Positions 30,511-40,957 of a stretch of 64,000 nt of DNA are shown here, one piece after another (positions within the stretch are counted from its first letter, which is position 1; every line of letters begins with the position of its first letter). The stretch is taken from NCBI GenBank assembly GCA_034401135.1, contig JAWZSP010000003.1:1736001-1800000 (forward strand), read 5' to 3'. The notes beneath the pieces were generated by a model. The model worked only from the letters and a program-made list of their open reading frames with translations. It did not search any database and was not told the origin of the DNA. Both the position numbers and the translations under genes were made by a program. Origin of the DNA: Volutella citrinella. Its lineage: Eukaryota; Ascomycota; Sordariomycetes; Hypocreales; Nectriaceae.

Positions 30511-33500
30511 GGACGGGTCGGCCGTGTCGATGCGATGCGCGACAGACGGGCCAGATGCACCGAATGCCGAAGGCAGCTCCTGTGTCTGGAGCCTCGCGGC
30601 TGCGACGGACTAGGGGCGGCGCGCGTGCAGGAGCGCCGAACACCGGGTCATGAAAGAAATTATGGTATATGAAAGAGGGTAAAAAAAAATTGGGAAACAA
30701 AGAAGGGGAGATCGGAATGTGAAGCTATCACAAAAACCGGGGCAAGAAGAGAAATTGGGGTCTGGTATCGTGCTTGGCTGGGCCCGAAGATGGAGGGAGC
30801 TGCACCGAAATGATGGTGTGTTTGGTTCTCAAGATTGAGATGCGCTGCAGCACAGCAGGGTCGGTACCTGAAACCAGGTACAGTGAGTGGATAGGCGGCT
30901 TGGGCCTTTGAGGGGGTGGTGCTGCAAGTGGCAAGTGGGCGACGGCCTGTGACTGGCTGCGGCCGGGCCAGACGCGATTGGCGGGCGGTGGAGCTGCGGT
31001 TCTGAATAGCCTCACTCAGAAAATGACGACGCTGCGACGCAGAGCAGGCGCGAGGGCGGAATCAGCGTCCAAATGCGGGGTTGTCGGTGATCTCGAGGGT
31101 GGAGGCGGACGGTGCAGCTCCAGGCGCATCCAACGGTGGGATTCACGAGATGGGTTGGATGGCGGAAAGATGGCAAACTGATGAATTTGGGCAAATCCGC
31201 CGGTTTGCACCCTGTGCGATGTGGAGGGAAAAGGGCGGGTGGGAGAGGGTGAGGAGAGGAGAGGGAGAAAAGGGAACAAAAGGAGCGGGAATGGAGATGG
31301 GGATGGCTACGTTTTTTTTTAAGGCGACGAACAACATTTCTTATTTTCTGGCGGGAAGGAGAAAAACGGGGCAGCTGGGCTGGCCATCTGCTCTGCTACG
31401 GCTGCTGCTGCAACTGCACAAGACCCGAGGAGGGAACGGAGGGGGAGGGGGTTACCAGCCAGCATCATCTGGTCTCTGGCAAAGGGAAATTTTATTATTA
31501 AACGCGAATTAAACATCGGCCTCGGCCATGAGGACTTGGGACGGGGACCGGGACTGGGACTCACTGGAGTGAGGGTGAGCCGTTTTGGGGGGGCGTGCGC
31601 CTTGCGTGGCGGCATAATAGCGAGCACTGGACGAGGTACAGGTATCCGCCAAAGGGGGGTCACGGCAACGCCTGTGGCATCTCAGACGAGATGATGATAC
31701 GGCCTCAGATGGCTCAGATGGCAGTCAATGCCTGCATTTGGGCTTCGCTGGGGAACTGGACGGGGGTTGCGTCGAGAGGGAGAGGGGGGGGGGCGTTTGC
31801 CAAGTAATTAAGTATGCCTCACCAGATCATTCGAGATGTCGGTCAGGCATTGTAATAAAATACATAAACGCCATTGGCGGGCCGCCACAATAGTCTGTCC
31901 TATGCTGCCAGTAGCGGGCAGTACGCATTTCACCAGCGCGGGTACCACTATAATACCGGTACCTGCCCGGTGCTGAAGGGGACATTGGAGAGAGGGAAGG
32001 TACCTAAGTAGGTAGCACTTGGCAGCCAGAGGCGAATGAGTGTGCAAGCGATGTGAGCACGGACAAGCCAACGCAGCTCCGGGCTAAAGTACCTTAGCTG
32101 CACAGCTACTATTAGCGCAACCGTACCGTGTGAACACATCCCGGCCAGTTTCCCCAATGCGCAGGACCCAGGCACGACAGAATGTGCGGGTTAGTGGAGG
32201 GATGGGATTTGCCCAGTACCAGGACGGAAAGTGGGGGCAGTCTGGAGGATCCACTTGCAGATGTATAAGATACTTATCGTTTACGCACGTGCATACTGAA
32301 ACTGTAGGTACCCGTGGACCTTTCATACCGAACGCCCGTGCTGCTAAAAAAGGCAATCGATCGAGTAGTGACAGCCAGCGACCGAGGACCTCAGATACTG
32401 TCGACATGGCCCACGAAACAAGCACGTCCCTCGTCCGAGTGCTTGGTTTCCCAGAAATGCCCGCGCCAACCAACCCACTCGCTACTGCTGCCACGCGCAT
32501 TCATCGCCGCTGCGCGGTGCTCCCGCGGGCTTCTTTGTGCCTGTGTCGCCATTACCCACAGCGGCGGGCCTCCGCTCCCGGGGATCGCTCGATTGCGCCC
32601 GTGAACGTTGAAGCAAAGCTTAGGCGCGGCATGCCGACAGGGATCTAGCGTCCTTCAGCCCGACAAGCGCGTCTGCAGGCCACGGACAGCCACACCTGCG
32701 GTTTCTCGGGAGCCCCGCCCCCATGTGGCTGGTACGTACCATATCTCCCGCAGATTCGCCCTCGCTGCTCCATCACAGTGTGTGTGTGTGTCTGTCTCTC
32801 ACCTATTGGCGGGCTGGCGCTGATGCAAGGCAAGACAGCGAACCCTAAGCGAGCGAGATGCCAGGGGACTTGCTTATTCTCGTACTCGGTAGGGCGACTC
32901 ACAACTCAGCAGCATCAGGCAGCTGACCAAGGCGCCTACCTAGGCCCAAATTTCGCATCAGTGAACAGCATTGCCAACCGCGGAGTGGTCGCCAACGTAC
33001 CTACCTTGGGTACGCAGAGAACAAGCCCCAGGACCTCTGCACACTGTCGCTATGCTTCGACAGCGTACACTCTGCACGGCCGCTCCTCGCTGCATCATCA
33101 GATGACCCCTACTAGGCGGCATTGCAGAAGTGACCCAGTTTACCAAAGTTTGCAAACTGCAGATGCAGTAGGTGTTTGCGAGCCGACCAGCGTGCTGACG
33201 GAGCGACATGCTTGTCCTCACTAGGCACTAGGCCGGCGAAACATGGACAGGCCATATTTCAGTGACCACGATGTGACTAGTTGTCCTGCCCACTCTTGAA
33301 AATCGCCCACAACCAATGTGGCTGAAATGTGAGCGTGCAAATCAGACGGGCGCACTCGACATGCTGTGGCATGTGCCCCAAAGCCCCCGCACGGTTTCAC
33401 CACCTCCAGGCGAAACAGGTTGTGAGACCCTGGCGCCCTACCAACCGTACACTACTAGTTCAGCAGGTTTTTCTGCACCGTCCTCGGCGCACATCCATCC

Positions 33501-34860
33501 CCAAGTAATTGGTCTCCAAGGAAATCCAAAAGTTGGTTCATCGGGCATATCTCTGCCGTCAGTCGATAATGTGGGCCGTGGCCCGCCAAGCCCCGACCAT
33601 GTTCAAACCCCTGTGGCGCGTTTTGGTTCTGGAATTGCGGAAGGAAGGGGGCTCGCCGATCGGCGCTAATGCACCAACCATTGTCCTACAGCTACGAACA
33701 GTGCAATCTTCTGGGGCAATGGCGGTGCAGGTCCCTGAGGTGGGCTGTGGCGCAGCTCGCAGCATCAACGAAGAGCACATGTCAAAGAAGAGCACGGCGT
33801 TGGACCGTCTACAGGGTCTCGAGTCGTTCGAACCTCGTAAATTCAGATTCGTCAGATGTTTTCAACGTGCATTGAAAATCTAGAGAGGAACGCCACTATT
33901 AAATTTCTCGATGCAATTAAGGCCGAGGGTCAAGCTCTAGAGCATATCGGATCGTATGAGGATGTGAATTCGCATGTTGGATGCAGGGAACAAAACAGCA
34001 CCCAATGATTGCTCAGGATAACAAATCGGCGTCACACATCTGAAACATTCGCGCGAAAATACCACAGGTTTACTCAATCGTATGATGATGAACCGCTGCC
34101 GTGATGATATGGCCAAGGATGAGAATGCATCCGCGGATCTGACTGATCACCTGGCTAACTTTCTGTCAGATTGCCATGATGTACGGAAGCTACATAATGA
34201 ATATGGTCTGATAGTTATCAACGCATCGCAGGCCTGTGAGAACCCCCGGTATACCGTAAACTGCTCTCCTGTAATTTTTGCACTGAGACATCAGCCCAAA
34301 TCCCATAGACTGAGCAGCCTTGGGCAGCTCTCGCTCGGCTCTCGCTTCTGCAAGATAGTATGACAACAGGAACAAGGAACCGAGCCGTTGGGAATATTAG
34401 TGTCGGCTACTTCCTCGTCTTTCTGGTCTTGTTGCACGATTGTCGTATTTGAATCGTCGGTTTATGTGAAAATGGTGAAAAGGCAGCTCAACCCAAGTCC
34501 TAGGTAATTACAGAGTACGCGGGTGCTGGAGTCGCTGGCAACGAAGACCCAATTCGGGATATCGGCTGGCAATTTTCCATTTAATGAGGCCATGTTTTTT
34601 AATAGACCTCGGGGATTTATTTGTTTATTTTAATCTTTTCTCCTATTTCTTTTGATATATGGAGAAGTGTGGCATCTCTGAGAGAATGAACATGCTTGTG
34701 GACGTTTGCCACGGGACCACGGACATGGGTGCTTATCGATAACAGGCCGCCTCTAGTTGCTTCCATCCTGGTTCTTACGTCGGCGCCGCACTGTAAATTT
34801 CTCCCCGCCATCCAGGACTCTCCACACCAACACTCTCTGTTACTGCATCTCCTGCTCACC
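30511..34860. promoter_or_regulatory. 4.3-kb divergent spacer between HPC2 and RBA50
   Basis: No gene recognised on either strand. The left third (30.6-31.8 kb) is purine-rich on the plus strand, that is CT-rich in the sense of HPC2, suggesting a long HPC2 leader. The middle (30.86-33.01 kb) is unusually dense in GGTACC-type palindromes. A GT dinucleotide repeat lies near 32779-32791. The right part (33.8-34.8 kb) is more AT-rich. Reading frames of 120-170 codons here show no domain resemblance. Confidence 0.5.
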
Positions 34861-36102
34861 ATGGACCCGACTCTTCTGATAGGAGATATAGTGGAGCGGG
34901 ACTCTGGGGAGAAGAAACCCTCAGAGTTCACTGATAGCTCGGTCTCTGCTACTGGCTTCCCGCAGCACAAGCGAAGATGGAAGACGTCGGCCTTCAAGCA
35001 ACAACGGGCGAACCAGGCCGCTGGCAAGATACCAAGCACGGGTCAACAGTCGCATAGAGATAACCTAGCCGAGGAGGCTCCCAGCGGGTCGCAATCTACA
35101 GACTTCGAGACGGTCGACAGGAAGCGCATCGACCAGGAAAACCAGCGGAAGATCGCGAGTATGTCTCCGGATGAGATCGCTCAAGCGCAAAACGAGATTA
35201 TGAACGGCCTGAATCCTGCTCTCGTCCAACGACTACTCCAGCGAGCCAATATTGAGGAGACCTCTGGTCCATCACCATTCGATCCACCAGCTCCCGAGCC
35301 CGTCCCGCCTCCTCCCGAGATCCAGGTCGAGGACACATCCAAGACAGACCCGCCAGAGTCGAAACCGCAACCCGATGCTACTGCTGCTGCCGCCGTCGCG
35401 GCCAGGCCGTCCAAGAACATCGCTGAGAACTATGACGAGGATCAAGCGCCATCTCAGATACCACCAGATTTATTTCCCATCACCGATCAACCCAACACGA
35501 CGCATTTCCCAGTCCCGCCCAGCTTGCCCGACCTTGATCCCTCGGACCCTGACTTCCTCGCCACACTGCACGAGAAATACTTTCCTAATCTCCCTGCGGA
35601 TCCCAGCAAGCTTGCCTGGATGGCGCCGATCCCTACAGAAGACAGCCCGGCGGACAAGGACTCATCATATTACCCCCACCCCGAGATTACAGTCTCAGCC
35701 TTGAGGTTCGATTTTCGCGGACGCTTCCTATCGCCGCGAGTCAGTCGGTCAATTCCGTCTACTAAGGGCCTGCACCATCACGGCGAAGCTCCCGAAGCTG
35801 CGGGATACACCATTTCGGAGCTTGCGCATCTCGCGCGGAGTGCGGTTCCTGCTCAGCGGTGCATGTCGTATCAGACAATCGGGCGAATCTTGTATCGCCT
35901 CGGGCAAGGCGAGTGGGGTAAGACTGTAGACGACCCCATTGCCATGGGAGTCTGGGCCGCTGTCAAGAAGGGAAGAGTCTTGGACAGTCTAACAGAGGCG
36001 GCGATGGGTGAAGGTGGCCACCGCGGCAGTCGTGCATACGCCACAGAAGCCCTCTGGCTGTTTGAGAAAGGAGGATGGAGAGAGAAGTTTAAGGGCCGAT
36101 GA
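34861..36102 (+). CDS. RBA50: RNA polymerase II-associated protein Rba50 (RPAP1 family)
   Basis: Factor for cytoplasmic assembly of RNA polymerase II (RPAP1/Rba50 family). Intronless. I take the ATG at 34861 (CTCACCATGG context, MDPTLLIGDIVERD), which matches the usual start of the family, rather than the longer open frame. This gives 413 aa, near yeast Rba50 (439). The RPAP1 N-terminal domain is at about residues 80-135 (DRKRIDQENQRKIASMSPDE, then IMNGLNPALVQRLLQRA). A Pro/Glu/Ala-rich linker follows. Then comes SDPDFLATLHEKYFPNLPADPSKLAWM, and the RPAP1 C-terminal domain at about 277-350 has ALRFDFRGRFL, then STKGLHHHGEAPEAAGYTI, ELAHLARS and QTIGRILYRLGQG. The human protein has an additional long C-terminal part that is absent here, as usual in fungi. 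Confidence 0.9.
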   Translation: MDPTLLIGDIVERDSGEKKPSEFTDSSVSATGFPQHKRRWKTSAFKQQRANQAAGKIPSTGQQSHRDNLAEEAPSGSQSTDFETVDRKRIDQENQRKIASMSPDEIAQAQNEIMNGLNPALVQRLLQRANIEETSGPSPFDPPAPEPVPPPPEIQVEDTSKTDPPESKPQPDATAAAAVAARPSKNIAENYDEDQAPSQIPPDLFPITDQPNTTHFPVPPSLPDLDPSDPDFLATLHEKYFPNLPADPSKLAWMAPIPTEDSPADKDSSYYPHPEITVSALRFDFRGRFLSPRVSRSIPSTKGLHHHGEAPEAAGYTISELAHLARSAVPAQRCMSYQTIGRILYRLGQGEWGKTVDDPIAMGVWAAVKKGRVLDSLTEAAMGEGGHRGSRAYATEALWLFEKGGWREKFKGR

Positions 36103-38078
36103 GCGGTAACATGTCACGATCCAATCAGATGGGCACAGTTCGTGTGATATCATGAACCGTCCCCTCTTTCCTCACTAACACAGGGTCGAGTCATTGTTCC
36201 AACGGGCCATCTCACAGGACCTTACCCACTGTTGATAGATATTGCTAGCGTGGGTCGTCAGCTGTGAGACGATCAAGATACCAGCTCGGGGGCCTCCGTC
36301 GCCGTTGCCCAGTGGCAACATATATCAAGAAGCCTAAGTAGTACTAGTAGCTACCACGACCGCCACTCCAAACCAGCACAGCTGTTACGCATTAGACTGC
36401 AGTACGAGCATGCCAGTGGTGGTCAATGATTCAAGAAACGGCTGGGAAGCGTATCTGCCAAGCTACTTGCTTGTGGTAGTGTTCACGTAAGATATGCACA
36501 CTAGAAAAATGATTGATGAATCACAAGTCATGACTTGCTCCGCTTATGCCCCTAGACGCTGCCGACCTTCAGCTGCCTTCAGCTGAAGATTTGTTCATCC
36601 CACTACTGCATTTACATCGCCAATTTGCCCTCCAGGGCTGGACTAACAATAAAATCCTTGCTTCGGGTGGTTCTCTCTCTCCCCTCTGCGACGCAAGTTA
36701 TCAAAGCAAAGTAACCCAACTGCATAGACTTTTTCTTCCCTACCTTACTAGTTGCGATGGGGCCGAGCTTGTTTGTTCTTTTTCGCCTGTCGGAGTAGCC
36801 GGGCTGAGAAACAGTGGGCCATCTTCTTGTTTGTGTCAATCGCGGATTAGTACGTTTTGGAAAGTGAGGCCCAATGGCCCAATGCATCCGCTGCTCGTCA
36901 GGAGTCTTCGCAACGGGCCCTCCATGGGCGGCGCAGAGTGGGTGCATGTCTCACCCACGACGCCCATGTGTGCTAAACATAACCCCCAGTGATGCGCAAA
37001 CAGCCCCAGCTCATACACCATGGACCGCTCGCCGCTCAAGCAGGTCGAAGCCACATGCACACCCTCGTGGAGAAGCCGTTATCCGCGGGGTAAAAATGCA
37101 CAGGATGGAGCAACCGCCCTAGCTGGCGATCGGGCAGCGATTAACGGCGCCTGAAGGACCCTCCGTGCTGTCGGGTGGCTTTGTGGGAGAAGGGGGCAGA
37201 TGTCCACCTCACGGATCAGAGCCCACTGAACGGGGTCTCCTTAGATGGCGGTGGACCGCTGTGCTGCCCACCTCCTCAGACAGCGGGGAGTTACAAGGCC
37301 GACAGAGCCTGGCAGAGTCTGGGCAGGCTGTGGCTTAGCAGGTGCATCACAGTGAACCGCGGCACTAGTTCAGTGCAGTTGCACAGTGGGCTCCAGGTGC
37401 CGAAGAGTTGCGTCTGTGGCGGGTGCGTGCGCATCGGGTTACTGGGCAGGGCCTGTCAAAGTCTGAGGGAAGGGGGCAGAAAAAAAGGCAAAAAAACACC
37501 ACGGCCCTTCGCCGCCAGACCTCGCTTTTCTCTTCTTGTTCCCTCCCCAGCCCACAGCATCACGGCCCTGCCGCGCCAATTCCCCCCCTTCCCTGGGTGC
37601 TTGCCGTCTTCCTTAATCCTTCTTCCGGCATCTGTTGTTCGAGTTTTCTTCTCCTTTCGCAGGTTAGGTCATCGCATCTCGCTTGGCCTTCGCCCTCCCA
37701 CCCCCTCGTGACGCACTCGCCCGCATCTCTTTGTTGCTGAGCGACCCCGTTCTCGCACCGTCGCCGCCCGACTCGCTCCATCTTTCGGACCCGAGTCCAG
37801 CTTCGTCCGGATCGCATCGAACCCTCCCACGGCGACGCTTCCATACACTCCTCGTGCGCCACCTCAGCTTTGCTGCTCGTTGCTGCTGCCGTCGACTCGG
37901 ACCCATCCCCTCCGCTGGAGACCCCGACGTCACGCTCCACCCAACGACACGACCTGCGTCCTCCCTGCTCGCTCAGATCAGGAGAAAACCCCTTTCAACA
38001 GTTTCCGACAAGGACATTCTTGGCTTTTGCCAAAAGCAAGACTCCGCAAGACACGAGACACTGTGACTTTCACTAGCC
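36103..38078. other. Intergenic between RBA50 and the eIF2A gene
   Basis: About 2 kb. The left part has 3' flank and AT-rich segments (36.3-36.6 kb). The right 600 bp (37.48-38.08 kb) is strongly CT-rich on the plus strand and is the probable promoter and leader of the eIF2A gene. No other gene is recognised. Confidence 0.5.
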
Positions 38079-40199
38079 ATGGCGTCTCCGCTGCAGTTTG
38101 CCTATCGAACCCAGAAGACCATCGGCGTCTTTGACGCCGCGCCAGTCTACGAGCCTCTCGCTGGGTTCACCAAGCCCGAGGGTAACCTCCGGTGCTGTGA
38201 CTACTCTCCATGTGGCCGCTTCTTCGCCTGGGCCACTCCCGAAGCCGTCAACGTTGTGGACGCCAACGGTGGAGCCACTGTCCTCACTCTCCCCCTCCTC
38301 AACGTCTACGAGCTCGGCTTCTCCCCTCGCGGCACCTACCTCATCACCTTCGAGCGCCCCGGAAAGGACGAGGCTGGCGATGCGACTAAGAACCTCAAGA
38401 TCTGGCGCACCGTAGAGGACGGCGTCGCCGCCGCCGACAAACAACCCGTCGGCCGTTTTGTCCAGAAGCAGCACGGTAGCTGGAACCTCCAGTACACCGC
38501 CGATGAAAAGTACTGCGCTCGCCTCGTCACCAACGAGGTCCAGTTCTTCGAGAGCCATGACCTCTACAAGGTTTGGAACAAGCTCCGTGTGGAGGGAGCT
38601 TCCAACTTCGCTCTGGCCCCAGGCAGCCAGAACCATGCCGTCGCTGTATTCGTTCCGGAACGCAAGGTGAGTCATCTCGAACTGTCTAGTGTGTTTTCGT
38701 CAAAGGCCGCCCGTGCTAACGACGACTTCCAGGGCCAACCCGCCGCCGTCAAGGTCTTCAACGTTCCACTGTTCGCAAACCCCATCTCCCAGAAGACCTT
38801 TTTCAAGGGCGACAAGGTGCAGCTGAAGTGGAACAAGCAGGGCTCCAGCCTGCTGGTGCTTGCCCAGACCGATGTTGACCGCTCCGGCAAGAGCTACTAC
38901 GGCGAGACCACGCTGTACCTTCTGAGCACCTCTGGCGCTTTTGACGCTCGCGTGACTCTCGATAAGGAGGGTCCGATTCACGATGTCTCCTGGTCGCCGA
39001 ACTCGAAAGAGTTTGGTGTTGTGTATGGATACATGCCTGCCAAGGCGACCATCTTCAACCATCGTGCCGTCCCGACCTACTCGTTCCCGATTGCGCCTCG
39101 CAACACCATCACCTTCTCGCCCACTGGCCGCTTCGTGTTGGTCGCTGGTTTCGGTAACCTTGCTGGTCAAATTGATGTTTATGATCTTGAGAAGGACTTC
39201 CGAAAGGTCACCACGATTGAAAGCGGCAGCCCCAGTGTCTGCGAGTGGAGCCCAGACAGCCGCTACATCATGACCGCCACCACGTCTCCTCGTCTGCGTG
39301 TGGACAACGGCATCAAGCTGTGGCATGTCACTGGCCCCATCATGTACAACGAGGATATGGTCGAGTTGTACCAGGTTGTCTGGCGGCCCGTTGACGCCGA
39401 GCAGGTCGCCAAGGGCGATCCGCTGAGCAACCCCCCGGCTCCTCACTCCTCGGCTACGACTTATCTGGGCACTGTCAAGACTCCGAGCAAGCCCGCCGGT
39501 GCGTACCGACCTCCTGGTGCTCGCGGCGGGGCCACACCCTTGCACTTCAAGCGTGAAGACGAGGGCGGCGCCGCTCACACCGTCAGCAACGGCGCTCCTA
39601 ACATTGGCCCCAATGGTTTCGGTCGTCCTCGCCGCGCCGTTCCGGGTGCTGAGTTCGCTGAAGCCGCTCCTGCCGTGCGCACCGTCCCCGGAGCTGAGCC
39701 TGTAGGCGATGAAAACTCGTCCAAGGCGAAGAACAAGAAGAAGCGCAACAAGAAGGCGAACCAGGGTGAGGGCAAGCCTCAAGGTGAACCCAACGGCGGC
39801 GCCAGCCTTGCTCCTCCTCCGCGGGACTTCGGGGCTGGCTCTGGTAGCGAGGGACGCAGCCCCGAGCGACGCGGCCCTGGCGGCAACCACCTCCGCAGCC
39901 AATCTCGCAACAATGGCCCACGTAGCCGCAGCAACACTCACCGTGGCAATGGCAACGGCAACGGCAACGGCAACGGCAATGGTGCTGCCCCCCAAGGAGC
40001 CCCCACCGGCCCTGCTGCCGACGCCTCGCAGAACCCCCATGCCAAGAAGGTTCGCAGTCTGCAGAAGAAGGTTCGTGCCATTGAGGACCTGGAGATGCGC
40101 CGGGCTAGTGGCGAGAAGCTGGAGGATACCCAGCTGAAGAAGATCAACACCAAGTCATCTGTGCTTAAGGAACTGGAGCAGCTGGAGAGGGAGAACTAG
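38079..40199 (+). CDS. Eukaryotic translation initiation factor 2A
   Basis: eIF2A, a WD40 beta-propeller protein that can bind initiator tRNA and 40S subunits in non-canonical initiation. Start is the ATG in a strong context (AGCCATGGCG). Exons 38079-38666 and 38733-40199 give 684 aa. The 66-nt intron (GTGAGT...GCTAAC...CCAG) is in frame and free of stops, so the unspliced frame is also open. The propeller covers residues about 1-430 (YSPCGRFFAWATPEAVNV, LGFSPRGTYLITFERP, KNLKIWR, VSWSPNSKEFGVVYGYMPA, FSPTGRFVLVAGFGNLAGQI, CEWSPDSRYIMTATTSPRL). Then PAGAYRPPGARG and a low-complexity Lys/Gly/Asn region with an Asn-Gly dipeptide repeat near residues 602-617. The C-terminal helix (KVRSLQKKVRAIEDLEMR, then GEKLEDTQLKKI) is the conserved eIF2A tail. 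Confidence 0.94.
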   Translation: MASPLQFAYRTQKTIGVFDAAPVYEPLAGFTKPEGNLRCCDYSPCGRFFAWATPEAVNVVDANGGATVLTLPLLNVYELGFSPRGTYLITFERPGKDEAGDATKNLKIWRTVEDGVAAADKQPVGRFVQKQHGSWNLQYTADEKYCARLVTNEVQFFESHDLYKVWNKLRVEGASNFALAPGSQNHAVAVFVPERKVSHLELSSVFSSKAARANDDFQGQPAAVKVFNVPLFANPISQKTFFKGDKVQLKWNKQGSSLLVLAQTDVDRSGKSYYGETTLYLLSTSGAFDARVTLDKEGPIHDVSWSPNSKEFGVVYGYMPAKATIFNHRAVPTYSFPIAPRNTITFSPTGRFVLVAGFGNLAGQIDVYDLEKDFRKVTTIESGSPSVCEWSPDSRYIMTATTSPRLRVDNGIKLWHVTGPIMYNEDMVELYQVVWRPVDAEQVAKGDPLSNPPAPHSSATTYLGTVKTPSKPAGAYRPPGARGGATPLHFKREDEGGAAHTVSNGAPNIGPNGFGRPRRAVPGAEFAEAAPAVRTVPGAEPVGDENSSKAKNKKKRNKKANQGEGKPQGEPNGGASLAPPPRDFGAGSGSEGRSPERRGPGGNHLRSQSRNNGPRSRSNTHRGNGNGNGNGNGNGAAPQGAPTGPAADASQNPHAKKVRSLQKKVRAIEDLEMRRASGEKLEDTQLKKINTKSSVLKELEQLEREN
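38667..38732 (+). other. Stop-free 66-nt intron of the eIF2A gene
   Basis: Donor GTGAGT, branch point GCTAAC and acceptor CCAG are all consensus. The intron is 3n and lacks stops; its translation (VSHLELSSVFSS and more) interrupts the propeller strand VFVPERK/GQPAAVKVFNV. Confidence 0.88.
39946..39981 (+). repeat. Hexanucleotide GGCAAC/GGCAAT repeat in the eIF2A gene
   Basis: Six near-perfect GGCAAY units encode an Asn-Gly repeat in the disordered region. Such in-frame microsatellites often vary in length between strains. Confidence 0.8.
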
Positions 40200-40957
40200 A
40201 GTGTTGAGTTGGGCTGGGTTGGGTTGGGATGTACTCTTCAAGGTAGCAACGGCTGTGTCCTTGCCCGGGGTGTAATTCATTCTGGGTATGCAGAGAGTGT
40301 ACGAAGCGTTGGGGTAGAGGTCATGGAGAGGGGTGGTCGGCGAGTGGCTCGCGACACCATGCTGGGAGAAACACGTTGGACAAACACCTTGCCAGTACCC
40401 TACACCTGAGGGCGCTTTCATGCTTCCTGTCAGAGCTCGTCCTGATTTTGTTCAATGACGGGAGGGCCGTCGCCCCGCGATGGCCTGATACTGGGGCAAA
40501 AAAAGGCGGTAATATAAATGAACCAGAATTGCATACACTTTTAAACACATGTTCCCCAGAGAGCAGTAGAGCACGTTTGATGTCGCAGATGGCGGTTTCA
40601 GATCCCGGTCGTAATTCACAAAACAGGCATGTGAGCACACGATAAGCTAGGTCAGTGTTGCATGTTCACTACCATGCATGTGACTGTATAATGACGTCGA
40701 GAGCACGTGAGGCAGCCTTTTCTTTCTTTTTTTGCCAGCAGAAATGCTACTGGACGCCGAGGTAACTGCCAACTCGGATGTCAAAGAAGCACTTGCCTTG
40801 GTAATGTGCTGTTGGTTGATGGCTGCCTGGTATGCAATGTAGCAGTACCTAAGCACTTATGCGATATGGATAAAAGGTCAAGTTGTTATGGCATGGTTGA
40901 TTAGTACTAAGTAGTATTCATTTCATTATCATGAATTCTTGCTGTAGAAGCACAGCC
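40200..40957. other. Convergent 3' flanks of eIF2A and the MFS transporter
   Basis: 758 bp without a recognisable gene; the region becomes AT-rich toward the right (40850-40935), as expected near 3' ends. Confidence 0.5.

Noticed and set aside
38700..40040. 446-codon minus-strand frame opposite the eIF2A gene
   Set aside because: An antisense shadow created by codon bias; no stop-free selection argument and no family resemblance.
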